Of a stretch of DNA of 64,000 nucleotides, positions 12,168 through 21,825 are shown one piece after another. Both the position numbers and the translations under genes were made by a program. This stretch comes from Cranoglanis bouderius. Lineage: Eukaryota > Chordata > Actinopteri > Siluriformes > Cranoglanididae. The DNA lies in the NCBI GenBank assembly GCA_023630585.1, contig CM042551.1, positions 19,393,001 through 19,457,000 on the forward strand, read 5' to 3'. A model generated the notes under the pieces. It saw nothing but the letters and a program-made list of their open reading frames with translations. It was not told the origin of the DNA and searched no databases. The stretch's first letter is position 1. Each line of letters begins with the position of its first letter.

Positions 12168-13482
12168 GTATCTCACAAAAGTGAGTACACCCCTCACATT
12201 TTGTAAATATTTTATTATATATTTTCATGGGACAACACTGACGAAATGACACTTTGCTACAATGTAAAGTAGTGAGTGTACAGCTTGTATAACAGTGTAA
12301 ATTTGCTGTCCCCTCAAAATAACTCAACACACAGCCATTAATGTCTAAACCGCTGGCAACAAAAGTGAGTACACCCCTAAGTGAAAATGTACAAATTGGG
12401 CCCAATTAGCCATTTTCCCTGACCGGTGTCATGTGACTCGTTAGTGTTACAAGGTCTCAGGTGTGAATGGGGAGCAGATGTGTTAAGTTTGGTGTTATCG
12501 CTCTCGCACTCTCTCATACTGGTCACTGGAAGTTCAACATGGCACCTCATGGCAAAGAACTCTCTGAGGATCTGAAAAAAAGAATTGTTGCTCTACATAA
12601 AGATGGCCTAGGCTATAAGAAGATTGCCAACACCCTGAAACTGAGCTGCAGCACGGTGACCAAGACCATACAGCGGTTTAACAGGACAGGTTCCACTCAG
12701 AACAGGCCTCGCCATGGTCGACCAAAGAAGTTGAGTGCACGTGCTCAGCATCATATCCAGAGGTTGGCTTTGCAGAATAGACGTATGAGTGCTGCCAGCA
12801 TTGCTGCAGAGGTTGAAGGGGTGGGGGGTCAGCCTGTCAGTGCTCAGACCATACGCCGCACACTGCATCAAATTGGTCTGCATGGCTGTCGTCCAGAAGG
12901 AAGCCTCTTCTAAAGATGATGCACAAGAAAGCCCACAAACAGTTTGCTGAAGACAAGCAGACTAAGGACATGGATTACTGGAACCATGTCCTGTGGTCTG
13001 ATGAGACCAAGATAAACTTATTTGGTTCAGATTGTGTCAAACGTGTGTGGTGGCAACCAGGTGAGGAGTACAAAGACAAGTGTGTCTTGCCTACAGTCAA
13101 GCATGGTGGTGGGAGTGTCATGGTCTGGGGCTGCATGAGTGCTGCCGGCACTGCGGAGTGTACTGTGACATGTACTGTGACATACTGAAGCAGAGCATGA
13201 TCCCCTCCCTTCGGAAACTGGGCCACAGGGCAGTATTCCAACATGATAACGACCCCAAACACACCTCCAAGACGACCACTGCCTTGCTAAAGAAGCTGAG
13301 GTTAAAGGTGATGGACTGGCCAAGCATGTCTCCAGACCTAAACCCTATTGAGCATCTGTGGGGTATCCTCAAACGGAAGGTGGAGGAGCGCAAGGTCCCT
13401 AACATCCACCAGGTCTGTGATGTCGTTATGGAGGAGTGGAAGAGGACTCCAGTGGCAACCTCTGAAGCTCTGGTGAACTCCA

Positions 13483-13484
<2 letters not shown>
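12168..13484 (+). mobile_element. Tc1-like element with broken transposase, 3' end lost at (AAT)n
   Basis: The left terminus is CAGTATCTCACAAAAGTGAG. The transposase starts at 12539 (MAPHGKELSEDLKKRIVALH) and shows a full HTH with SARAQHHIQRL and SAQTIRRTLHQIGLHG. After a frameshift near 12885 it continues with VLWSDETKINLFG (first Asp). After a small duplication near 13155-13190 it has VFQHDNDPKHTSKT and MSPDLNPIEHLWGILKRKVE (second Asp and Glu). Length and motif order fit the usual roughly 340-aa DD34E enzyme, so this is a fairly young corpse. The right inverted repeat is replaced by an AAT microsatellite (13485-13517). Confidence 0.9.

Positions 13485-13517
<33 letters not shown>
13485..13517. 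repeat. (AAT)n microsatellite
   Basis: About eleven AAT units directly abutting the truncated Tc1 transposase. Confidence 0.9.
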
Positions 13518-14440
13518 TATACAAGATCAACTTGAGATCATGAAAGTCAGATTCTGATGTACACAACATCGACTCTGAGCCGTTCGGAAAGCACAAGCAC
13601 AGATTCAATCGTTTGTGTTCAATCAGCAGTCAAGAAATAATAGAGCAGCCCTAATTTAAATGCATTCACGGTTATTTTATAATTGAAAACTCAACATCAA
13701 TAAAGAGGATTGTGGCACAAATATCCTTCCATGCACATATAATGTACTACACCCATCCCAGACTTGTCAAGACTGTTTGTTAAACATTTACTATCCAGGA
13801 AATTCCCTAATTACCCAAGTTTCATTATTATACTGAACACTGACACGGTGCATTATCAGGTAAGATGTTTTTCCCCCTCATCCCCATCCATGTTCAGGAA
13901 AAAAAATTGACCCGTAGATTGTCTATAAAATGACTGACGAGAGACACATCCAAAACCAAACACGCATTCCAAGTATTCCGGACCGGAAGCCAGTTTTCCA
14001 AACAAGTTTTCTCAGTGACTTAATAAACTATGGCTGAAAGGCTTCAGCTTAATTCATTGTATCATGATCTATACATATCTTCCATGTTATGTGGACAACT
14101 AAGGGACTAAAAAAAACACACACAGAAAAAACGACTATTGCACCTTTAAGGAGATGACATTGAGTTTACAAGTGACGCTACTTCGCGCGCGCTTTGTTTA
14201 CAAACACCGTATCACGTCATCAAGCCGCCTTATCAGATGTAACACAAGGAAACACTTTAACACACTTTAAGTGCGATTAAGGGCGAATAAAACATACTTA
14301 TTTCTTTAGTTCTGACTTCCTGCATAAAACTCGATAAAAATAAGAAAAATGCCTCCAGCGTAAAAAAAAACAAAAAAAAACAAAAAAAAAAACAACAACA
14401 AACATTTATGGGCGTGCAGAAGTGAAGTGCGCATGCGCAG
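13518..14440. other. Unassigned sequence between Tc1 relic and candidate promoter
   Basis: No exon or repeat family is recognised. 14160-14235 is locally CpG-rich (contains CGCGCGCG near 14185) and may be the edge of the promoter region. Confidence 0.35.
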
Positions 14441-14449
14441 AAACCCTTG

Positions 14450-14910
14450 TAACTTACGCTAGCTTTGAACTTCAACAACAAGCGCGGTTTGTCCTGATTA
14501 TAAAACTCGAGGTTTTCGTCACAGCATCAAAGAAGACTCTCTGTACGCACAAACAGTGTGTCAGCTGAATACTTCGCACCCAAAACGTGTATGAAGTGTC
14601 GTAAAAATAAAACCAAAACAAAACAGAAACCCTGCGCCACTCCCCACGCTGATTAGCTCCTAAAGCCGGGCTAACAGCTAGTCTGCTGTAATCCGTCCCG
14701 GGGACATGGAGCTGAGAACTCACACTCACACTCACACTAACACTTCCTGCTAAAGGGAGAGCAAATTATCCACGGTTTACTCACTGTATTTCACCACCCG
14801 TCTACTCCATGCGAGCTCTCAGCGTTTGTTGTTAGTAATGTTATAGAGAGAGCGCACTGACTCCCTGCCTCCATTCCCCGCCCTCGTCCTCCGCCTCTGA
14901 CGTCACGCAC
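14450..14910 (-). promoter_or_regulatory. Candidate pdpk1 promoter and non-coding first exon
   Basis: A CpG-rich patch contains a perfect CRE palindrome TGACGTCA at 14898-14905 and a GC box (CCCCGCCC at about 14877-14884). On the minus strand, splice-donor-like sites follow at about 14786 (GTGAGTAA) and 14455 (GTAAGTTA). The next recognised minus-strand gene downstream is pdpk1, about 8.5 kb away. No plus-strand gene follows, so I infer this is the pdpk1 promoter. A bidirectional or unrelated promoter cannot be excluded. Confidence 0.45.
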
Positions 14911-15855
14911 TGTACACCACAACTACAGCACTTTTGTTGTCTTCCTACAGCCCCGGGGTCTGACTATAGAATATAATCGAGCAATTCTGGTCTGTTCCAC
15001 CGTCTGCAATTCTATCCAACTCCACACTTTTCTATAGTGCTGTTAAAATTGAAGCTTTCTTCCCAAATGTACTCAACACAGTGCGCTCTAGTGGGATCTG
15101 GTGGTCAAAACCATGAAGTGCAGCTCCAAGTGCCATGTTTTGGGTTCCATCAGTGCATTTCTCGAAGTGTGTACGCTATATGTTTCAACACCTGACCATC
15201 ACCTTTGCTGTTATAATAACCTCCAATCCTCTGTCAAAAGGCTTTCCACTAGATTGTGAAGCATCGCTGTGGGAATTTTTGCCACATTCAGCCACAAGAG
15301 CATTCAGCGTTCCAGTTCATCCCAAAGGTGTTCAGTGGGGTTGAGGTCAGGGCTCTGTGCAGGACACTCGAGTTCTTCCACTCCAACCTTAACACACCAC
15401 GTCTTCATGGAGCTCATTTTGTGCACAGGGGCACCGTTGATCTGGAACAGGTTTGGTACTCTTGGGTGGTTTTCACACTGGGCACGTTTGCTGCGGTCCG
15501 AATCAGAGTGCGATTGTTCCTGGCACCCCCAGCAGTGTTGGTCTGGTTTCAGACTCACTTGATTTTAGCATTTCCGGTTTATTCGCGTTCATTGTACAAC
15601 CCCAATTCCAAAAAAGTTGGGACGCTGTGTAAAATGTAAATAAAAACAAATTGCAATGATTTGCAAATCTCATAAACCAATATGTTATTCACAATAGAAC
15701 ATAGAAAACATATCAAATGTTTAAACTGTTCAAACTGAGGAAATGTAAAATTTTAAGAAAAAAATACGGTAATTTTGAATTCGATGGCCGCAACACGTCT
15801 CAAAAAGGTTGGGACAGGGCAACAAAAGGCTGGAAAAGTAAGTGTTACTTATAGT

Positions 15856-16927
15856 TCAGGCACACAACTGTGTACTCTTGAGGCTGAAGCGATAGCATTT
15901 GCATCGTTCTCGGCATTCAGTCTTGCAGCCACATTTTGTCAACTGCTGACAACTCTGGGCAATCGGTGGAAGGGTGGTCCAGAGAATTTGCCAGACCTCA
16001 CCATCTTTGTGCCACCCCCAGTTGGCAGGGCTTTCAGTTTGCATGTTGCACACTGTTGCCTGACCTCATATGCAGGCAGCTTGGAAGGCAGACCGTTTCA
16101 CGTGCTGAATGAGGGATGCTCTCGTCGGTGGAATGGCATCATATGATCTTTGCTTCCGAGCAAACAAGTCCAGTCTTGCCTCATCAATCTTGTCTGTAGT
16201 GCTGTTCTTGTCATACACAGTGATGACAAACTTCTCAAGGATGTTGAGCTCTGCATCTTCCATGACTGGTGGGTATTGACTGAGCTTTTTGAAGACAGAG
16301 GTCACTTCAGGACAAAACTCCCAGGCTTGCCATGCAGTTTTCTTGCCTCTGCCATGAAAAGCTGACACCACATCACAGCCAGTGAAGGCGTGAAAGAACA
16401 GCATGCCACTGGATTTCTCTGGCCCAAGATTCACAACCATATCATGAATTGGCAACCACCTGATGGACTGACCCCTGGCCAAATTCAACCCAAAGCATTT
16501 CTAAGCCTGCATCCTGGAGAGTGACAAAAACACTGACTGCAACAACAACTGTGTCACATGCTTTAATCAACACAGATTTCATCTGTTTCTTGGCTGCATG
16601 AAGAGCATGTGTGAAGATTCTGGAGTCAGCTTCTTCGTGGTTGCATGGACTTAAGCTCGTGAGACTGATGGGTTTGTTGGAAAGAGCACGTTCTCCTTTG
16701 GTCACAACTACGACATTGTCATGACACAGGGTCACTATCTTGTCAGCTAGGAACCCAAAGAGCTCAGTCTTGTTGTCACTGTCTCGCAGAAAGCTTTTCC
16801 AGTTGGGTGGTAGCTTGGTTTTGTCTGTCACTCTACGTCGATCTCCTTTGCCTCTCCTTGACCATGTTTCAGCCTTCAGGCTTGAAGTCCAGTAGACATC
16901 AAAAACTATGTCTGTCCTCTCATACAT
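15856..16927 (-). pseudogene. Decayed uncharacterised gene of the HEEADTRI / HAFTGCD family
   Basis: Three consecutive minus-strand frames (16927-16442, 16488-16066, 16053-15856) form one protein-like sequence broken by two frameshifts. It contains CNHEEADSRIFTHALHAAK, then KACDTVVVAVSVFV, then LFFHAFTGCDVVSAFHGRGK, and a C-terminal Cys cluster CGCKTECRERCKC. I recognise this motif order from uncharacterised multi-copy proteins common in cnidarian and fish genomes. The acidic motif spacing suggests a PIN-like nuclease fold, but that is inference. N-terminal sequence beyond 16927 is not found. Its position inside a transposon suggests the family itself is mobile. Confidence 0.6.
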
Positions 16928-16959
16928 TTGTAGGGCTAAAATATATAAAGGTAATTACT

Positions 16960-17700
16960 TAGCCCACTGCCCTCCTATAACCAACGATGGAAATAGGTGC
17001 AGCGAAGGTTAATGCGTGTTTTAATATATGATTTAAATATCTGACTCAATTTAATTGATTATCTGACTCCAATAGAATAATCTTCTAGTTAGTGCTAGAA
17101 GTGTTAGCACTCAGTGTTCTACTAATATTTACTCCTAAGCAGCTTCAAGCGAAGCTGTCGTTAAAATGACGTTCCTACGTCAGAGACTTTCATATAGCTT
17201 CTTCATTAAACCATTATTTTGTTAGTTCAGAGGTTTCTATCAATGTGCAAGCCTAGGCCTTTCCTATCTTACTTGTCAGAGGTTCTGTTTAAACTTGCAA
17301 GTATTAGCCTTTACTTTTGGCTTGTCAGAGGTTGACTTTAAACGTGTCTAACGTACTATACACCTTTAGTTTAAGAAACTATTCTTAATAAGAAGACACA
17401 GAGTATTTAGAAATAGAATAACAAATGGATTATTTAATACAAGATCACAATTAAAAAGATACATAAAATAGAGACAAAGGTAACTTACAGGATTACAGTC
17501 AGCGTCACGGACATAGGATGCATAATAGAAAAAGCATAATGTTTTTTACCAAGCATATCCTTTTATACCCCTGAGCCTCTTTGAAATGTATAGTGACCAG
17601 GATGCCAAATGGAGATGAAACAATGTGTTGTTTGGCAGGGTGGACCCCATGGTGTTTTATGGCAGGGCTATCTCACTTTCAGGAACTGTATGTTAATTAA
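16960..17700. other. Unassigned segment with imperfect tandem copies
   Basis: At about 17220-17355 there are three imperfect copies of a roughly 55-bp unit centred on TTGTCAGAGGTT and TTTAAAC. On the minus strand the segment has an AATAA-rich, LTR-like composition, but I cannot find TG...CA ends or a primer-binding site, so I do not call an LTR. Confidence 0.35.
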
Positions 17701-17765
17701 GTTCCCGAGAATGGGTTCAGTGGGAGCAGAAAGGTAAAAAGTCTCCTATGCAAACCAAGGGGGGT

Positions 17766-17771
17766 TGTGTG

Positions 17772-17835
<64 letters not shown>

Positions 17836-17840
17836 CATGT
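17766..17840. repeat. (TG)n microsatellite
   Basis: About 70 bp of TG with a few interruptions. Confidence 0.95.
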
Positions 17841-18947
17841 GTGGAAAGAGCACATATTGCAACATATATTGTAAATGTTATTTCCTAAAATATATTTATG
17901 ATATCACCACAATGTTCCCCATGAAATATGGATACAAATGATACCAAACATGCCCTGGGCTACTAATGTAGTTAAACTGATCACTGCCACAGTTACTAAT
18001 TTTTCCTACAAGTTCTACACTGAAAACTGTTTTTTTGCATTTGACAAGACGGCCATCTTGAAAACTGGTGGCCATATTGGATTTTCAGGTGGATAACGTA
18101 CTTTTCTTAAAAAGTAAATCCTGGACATCATTTGTGCCAAATTTGGTGCTTGTATCACCAAGTGAAAGATTCTTATGGAATATTGACTTAATCTGCCGCA
18201 CTATAAAAAGGAACAGTTGGAGGTTAATTGGCAACAGGTCAGTGACATGACTGGGTATAAAAAGAGCATCTTAGAGAGGCAGAGTCTTTCAGAAGTAAAG
18301 ATGGGTAGAGGTTCACCAATCTGCAAAAACCTGCGTCTACAATTTGTGGAACAATTTCAGAATAATGTTCCTCAACGTAAAATTGCGAAGACTATGAATA
18401 TCTCATCATCTACAGTACATAAGATCATCAAAAGATTCAGAGAATCTGGAGAAATCTCTGTGCGCAAGGGGCAAGGGCGAAAATCAATATTGCATGCCTG
18501 TGATCTTCGGGCCCTCAGGCAGCACTGCATTAAAAACAGGCATGATTCTGTAATGGAAATCACTGCATGGGCTCAGAAACACCTCCAGAACTCATAGTCT
18601 GTGAAAACAGTTCGCCGTGCCATCCACAAATGCAGGTTAAAGCTCCATCATGCAAAGAAGAAGCCATATGTGAACATGATCCAGAAACGTCGCTGTCTTC
18701 TCTATGCCAAAGCTCATTTAATATGGACTGAGGCAAAGTGGAAAACTGTTCTGTGGTCAGACGAATCGAAATTTGAGATTCTTTTTGGAAACCATGGACT
18801 CCACATCCTCTAAACTAAAGAGGACTAAAGAGGAGAGGGACCATCCTTTTTTATCAGCACTCAGTTCAAAAAAGCCTGCATCTCTGATGGTATGGGGGTG
18901 CATTAGTGCCTATGGAATGGGCAGCGTGCACATCTGGAAAGGCAGCA

Positions 18948-19742
18948 AGGAGGTTCTCACCCAAGATTTGACGGTACATGGCCCCGTCCATCGTCCCTTT
19001 GATGCGGTGCAGTTGTCCTGTCCCCTTAGCAGAAAAACACCCCCAAAGCATAATGTTTCCACCTCCATGTTTGACGGTGGGGATGGTGTTCTTGGGGTCA
19101 TAGGCAGCATTCCTCCTCCTCCAAACACGGCGAGTTGAGTTGATGCCAAAGAGCTCAATTTTGGTCTCATCTGACCACAACACTTTCACCCAGTTCTCCT
19201 CTGAATCATTCAGGCAAACTTCAGACGGGCCTGTACATGTGCTTTCTTGAGCAGGGGGACCTTGCGGGCGCTGCAGGATTTCAGTCTTTCATGGCGTAAT
19301 GTGTTACCAATTGTTTTCTTGGTGACTATGGTCCCAGCTGCCTTGAGATCATTAACAAGATCCTCCCATGTAGTTCTGGGCTGATTCCTCACCATTCTCA
19401 TGATCACTGAAACTCCACGAGGTGAGATCTTGCATGGAGCCCCAGACCAAGGGAGACTGACAGTTATTTTGTGTTTCTTCCATTTGCGAATAATCGCACC
19501 AACTGTTGTCACCTTCTCACCAAGCTGCTTGGCGATGGTCTTGTAGCCCATTCCAGCCTTGTGTAGGTCTACAATCTTGTCCCTGACATCCTTGGACAGC
19601 TCTTTGGTCTTGGCTATGGTGGAGAGTTCTGTCTCTCTCTGTTAAAATACACCTACCATTAAAATTATAGACTGATCATTTCTTTGTCAGTGGGAAAACA
19701 TACAAAATCAGCAGTGGATCAAATGCTTTCCCCCCCTAGTGT
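18948..19742 (-). mobile_element. Tc1-like element inserted in another Tc1 transposase
   Basis: The minus-strand transposase relic includes MGYKTIAKQLGEKVTTVGAI (HTH), VLWSDETKIELFGINSTRRV (first Asp) and VKHGGGNIMLWGCFSAKGTG. It ends abruptly at about 18948 before the second Asp, so the C-terminal third and the far inverted repeat are deleted. The other end reads GATCAAATGCTTTCCCCCCC up to about 19740. It splits the plus-strand transposase of the host element between HIWKGS and QVLEQHMLPS. Confidence 0.8.
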
Positions 19743-20586
19743 ATATGCAGGTTTTAGAGCAGCATATGCTTCCATCCAGATTCCATCCCATCTTTATTTC
19801 TGAGAGACTCTGCCTCTCTAAGATACTCTTTTTATACCCAATCATGTTACTGACCTGTTGCCAATTAACCTAATTAGTTGCAAAATATTCCTCCAGCTGT
19901 TTCTTTTTAGTAACACTTACTTTTCCAGCCTTTTATTGCCCCCGTCCCAACTTTTTTGAGACATGTTGTGGCCATCAAATTCAAAATTACCTCATTTTTC
20001 CTTAAAAAATGGTACATTTCCTCAGTTTAAACATTTGATATGTTTTCTATGTTCTATTGTGAATAACATGGGTTTATGAGATCTTCAAATCATTGCATTC
20101 TGTTTTTATTTACATTTTACACAGTGTTCAAATTTTTTTGGAATTGGGGTTGTACATCACCACAAACGTGCAAGGAAAACAACGCAACTCACCATATTTT
20201 TTGTTTTTATTCTTTTGGTGCTATTATGCACAGCAGATATTATGCACAGAATTGGACCTCTTCTGTGTCCTACAAAGTTTCCCTGCCACTCATAGTACCC
20301 TTGTGTACAGGCGCTGGTTACTTTTCTTCCTCAACAAGTGTGGAACCAAGTATGAGTTGTGTTCACATTCAAGGGAATCACGGTACAGTCCCAGTGCAAC
20401 CAATTTTTAATGCAACCCGTGCTCTGTTTTGGACTAAACTGCCAGTGTGAAAGCCCACTTTGTTCCAGTGAAGGGAAATTGTAATGCTACAGCATTACAT
20501 ACATTTCTATACATTTGTGTCCTTCCACAGCTTGGTGAAGAACCACATATGGGTGTGATGGTCAGGTGTCCATAAACGTTTGGTTA

Positions 20587-21035
20587 GGGTTCAGGTTCAG
20601 GTTAGAAAGGCAAGAGAATCTAGCTGTACCACCTCTTTGGGGCTGGCTCTGGGCTGCAGAGTTAACTGATAACATTAAGTAATGCTGTGTATTTGTTTTG
20701 TTTCATGCTATAGTAAAAAGCTCTTACACATTATTAATACACATTTATTTTAAATAGACATCCTTATTTGTTGATATTATTGATTGCATAAGTACAAAGT
20801 ATATCTGTATTACTAATCTCTGTAACTAACTCAAAACACTATTTCCTCAAATGACCTTCAAAACATGCAGCAGGATTAGAGCTTCTTTTGAATAGTTTCC
20901 AAAGCAGTCATTTGGTTTCGTGACATCACTGGTCATGTGATTTTAGCAGAACAAATCAAGCACTAATGCAGTGTTTTGAAGCAAAGGGTTTTGTTTTTTT
21001 TACACTCCTCAGAGCTTCAGTATCAAGGGTGAATT
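20587..21035. other. Unassigned AT-rich sequence
   Basis: Nothing recognised between the nested Tc1 block and the pentanucleotide satellite. Confidence 0.35.
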
Positions 21036-21825
21036 CACTTCTATTCTATTCTATTCTATTCTATTCTATTCTATTCTATTCTATTCTATTCTATTCAGAA
21101 CAGAAATGACTGAATATAATACAATATAACAATAGTATGATATAATGGAAAAAAACAGAATAGAATCAAATACAATGGAATTGAATAAACAGAAATAGCA
21201 TAAAACACACTAGAATAGAGTAGAATAGAATAGAATAGAATAGAGTCTAATTGAATAGAACTGAATAAACAGAAATAGAACAAAATAGCACAGCTGAATA
21301 GAAAAGAATAGAATAGAATAAAGTAAAATTGAATGGAACAAAGAAATAGAAATAGAATATGACATAATAGAATATGATAGGATAGGACTCAAATTAAATA
21401 GAACCGAATAAATGAAAATATAATATAACACAATAGAACAGATTGAATGGACCAAATAAACAAAAACAGAGTAGAATAGAATAGAATAGAATAGAATAGA
21501 ATAGAATAGAATAGAATAGAATAGAATGGCATAAATTTGAATATAACTGAATAAACAGAAATAGAATAGAATAGAATAGAATAGAACTGAATAAACAGAC
21601 ATAATGGAATGGAATGGAATAGAATAGAATAGAATAGAATAGAATAGAATAGAGCACAATAGAATGGAATAGAGACAAACTGAATAGAACTGAATCAACA
21701 GAAATAGAATAGAATAGAATAGAGTCAAACTGAATAGAATGGAATAAACAGAATAGAATAGGATATAACCGAATAAACAGACATAATGGAATAGAATAGA
21801 ATAGAATAGAATAGAATCTATCCAC
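21036..21825. repeat. Pentanucleotide satellite with a polarity switch
   Basis: 21039-21097 is a clean (TTCTA)n array on the plus strand. From about 21100 the same pentamer continues as its reverse complement (AATAG/GAATA), with increasing divergence and interspersed longer variants such as CTGAATAAACAGAAATAG. The inversion point at about 21098 makes the array locally self-complementary. Confidence 0.95.

Larger units (their letters stand above)
15854..18201 (-). mobile_element. 2.35-kb insertion carrying a HEEADTRI-type gene relic
   Basis: This segment interrupts the 5' region of the long-TIR Tc1-like element. Host sequence stops at 15849 and resumes at 18206. TATA occurs at both edges (15850-15853 and 18202-18205), a possible 4-bp target duplication. 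The segment holds the decayed gene described separately, a possible LTR-like or satellite-like stretch, and a (TG)n tract. No clear terminal inverted repeat is visible. Confidence 0.5.
15597..20152 (+). mobile_element. Long-TIR Tc1-like element carrying two later insertions
   Basis: The ends are CAACCCCAATTCCAAAAAAG and its inverse at 20133-20152, flanked by TA on both sides (15595-15596, 20153-20154), the Tc1 target duplication. The inverted repeats run for more than 200 bp. The transposase reads on plus from 18301 (MGRGSPICKNLRLQFVEQF, then NISSSTVHKIIKRFRESGEI, VLWSDESKFEILFGNHG and SLMVWGCISAYGMGSVHIW). It is cut at about 18947 and resumes as QVLEQHMLPS at about 19747. The C-terminal catalytic part is replaced by an inverted copy of the 5' subterminal region. 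Inactive. Confidence 0.8.
15464..20458. mobile_element. Short non-autonomous element with GTTTTCACACTGG ends, itself interrupted
   Basis: The left end GGGTGGTTTTCACACTGG and the right end (reverse complement GTGGGCTTTCACACTGGC) are inverted repeats. The element body is 15464-15596 plus 20153-20458, interrupted by the long-TIR Tc1-like element. The class is not certain; hAT-like is a guess from the kind of ends. Confidence 0.5.
15180..20586 (-). mobile_element. Oldest host of a nested insertion: split Tc1-like relic
   Basis: The left piece 15180-15463 (minus) encodes the C-terminal Tc1 motif ECPAQSPDLNPTEHLWDE. The right piece 20459-20586 resumes with TTCCAGTGAAGGGAAATTGT, which is contiguous in the uninterrupted relic at 36944-37285. 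Everything between 15464 and 20458 is therefore later insertion. Confidence 0.7.

Noticed and set aside
16960..17700. Solo LTR of an endogenous retrovirus-like element
   Set aside because: Composition is suggestive, but no TG...CA ends, duplicated target or primer-binding site could be identified.
21036..21097. CRISPR-like or other array of short direct repeats
   Set aside because: The repeats are contiguous pentamers with no spacers, and the genome is that of a vertebrate.
21095..21825. Minus-strand frames of 140-170 codons in the pentanucleotide satellite
   Set aside because: Low-complexity Ser/Ile/Leu/Phe/Tyr repetition from the satellite unit.
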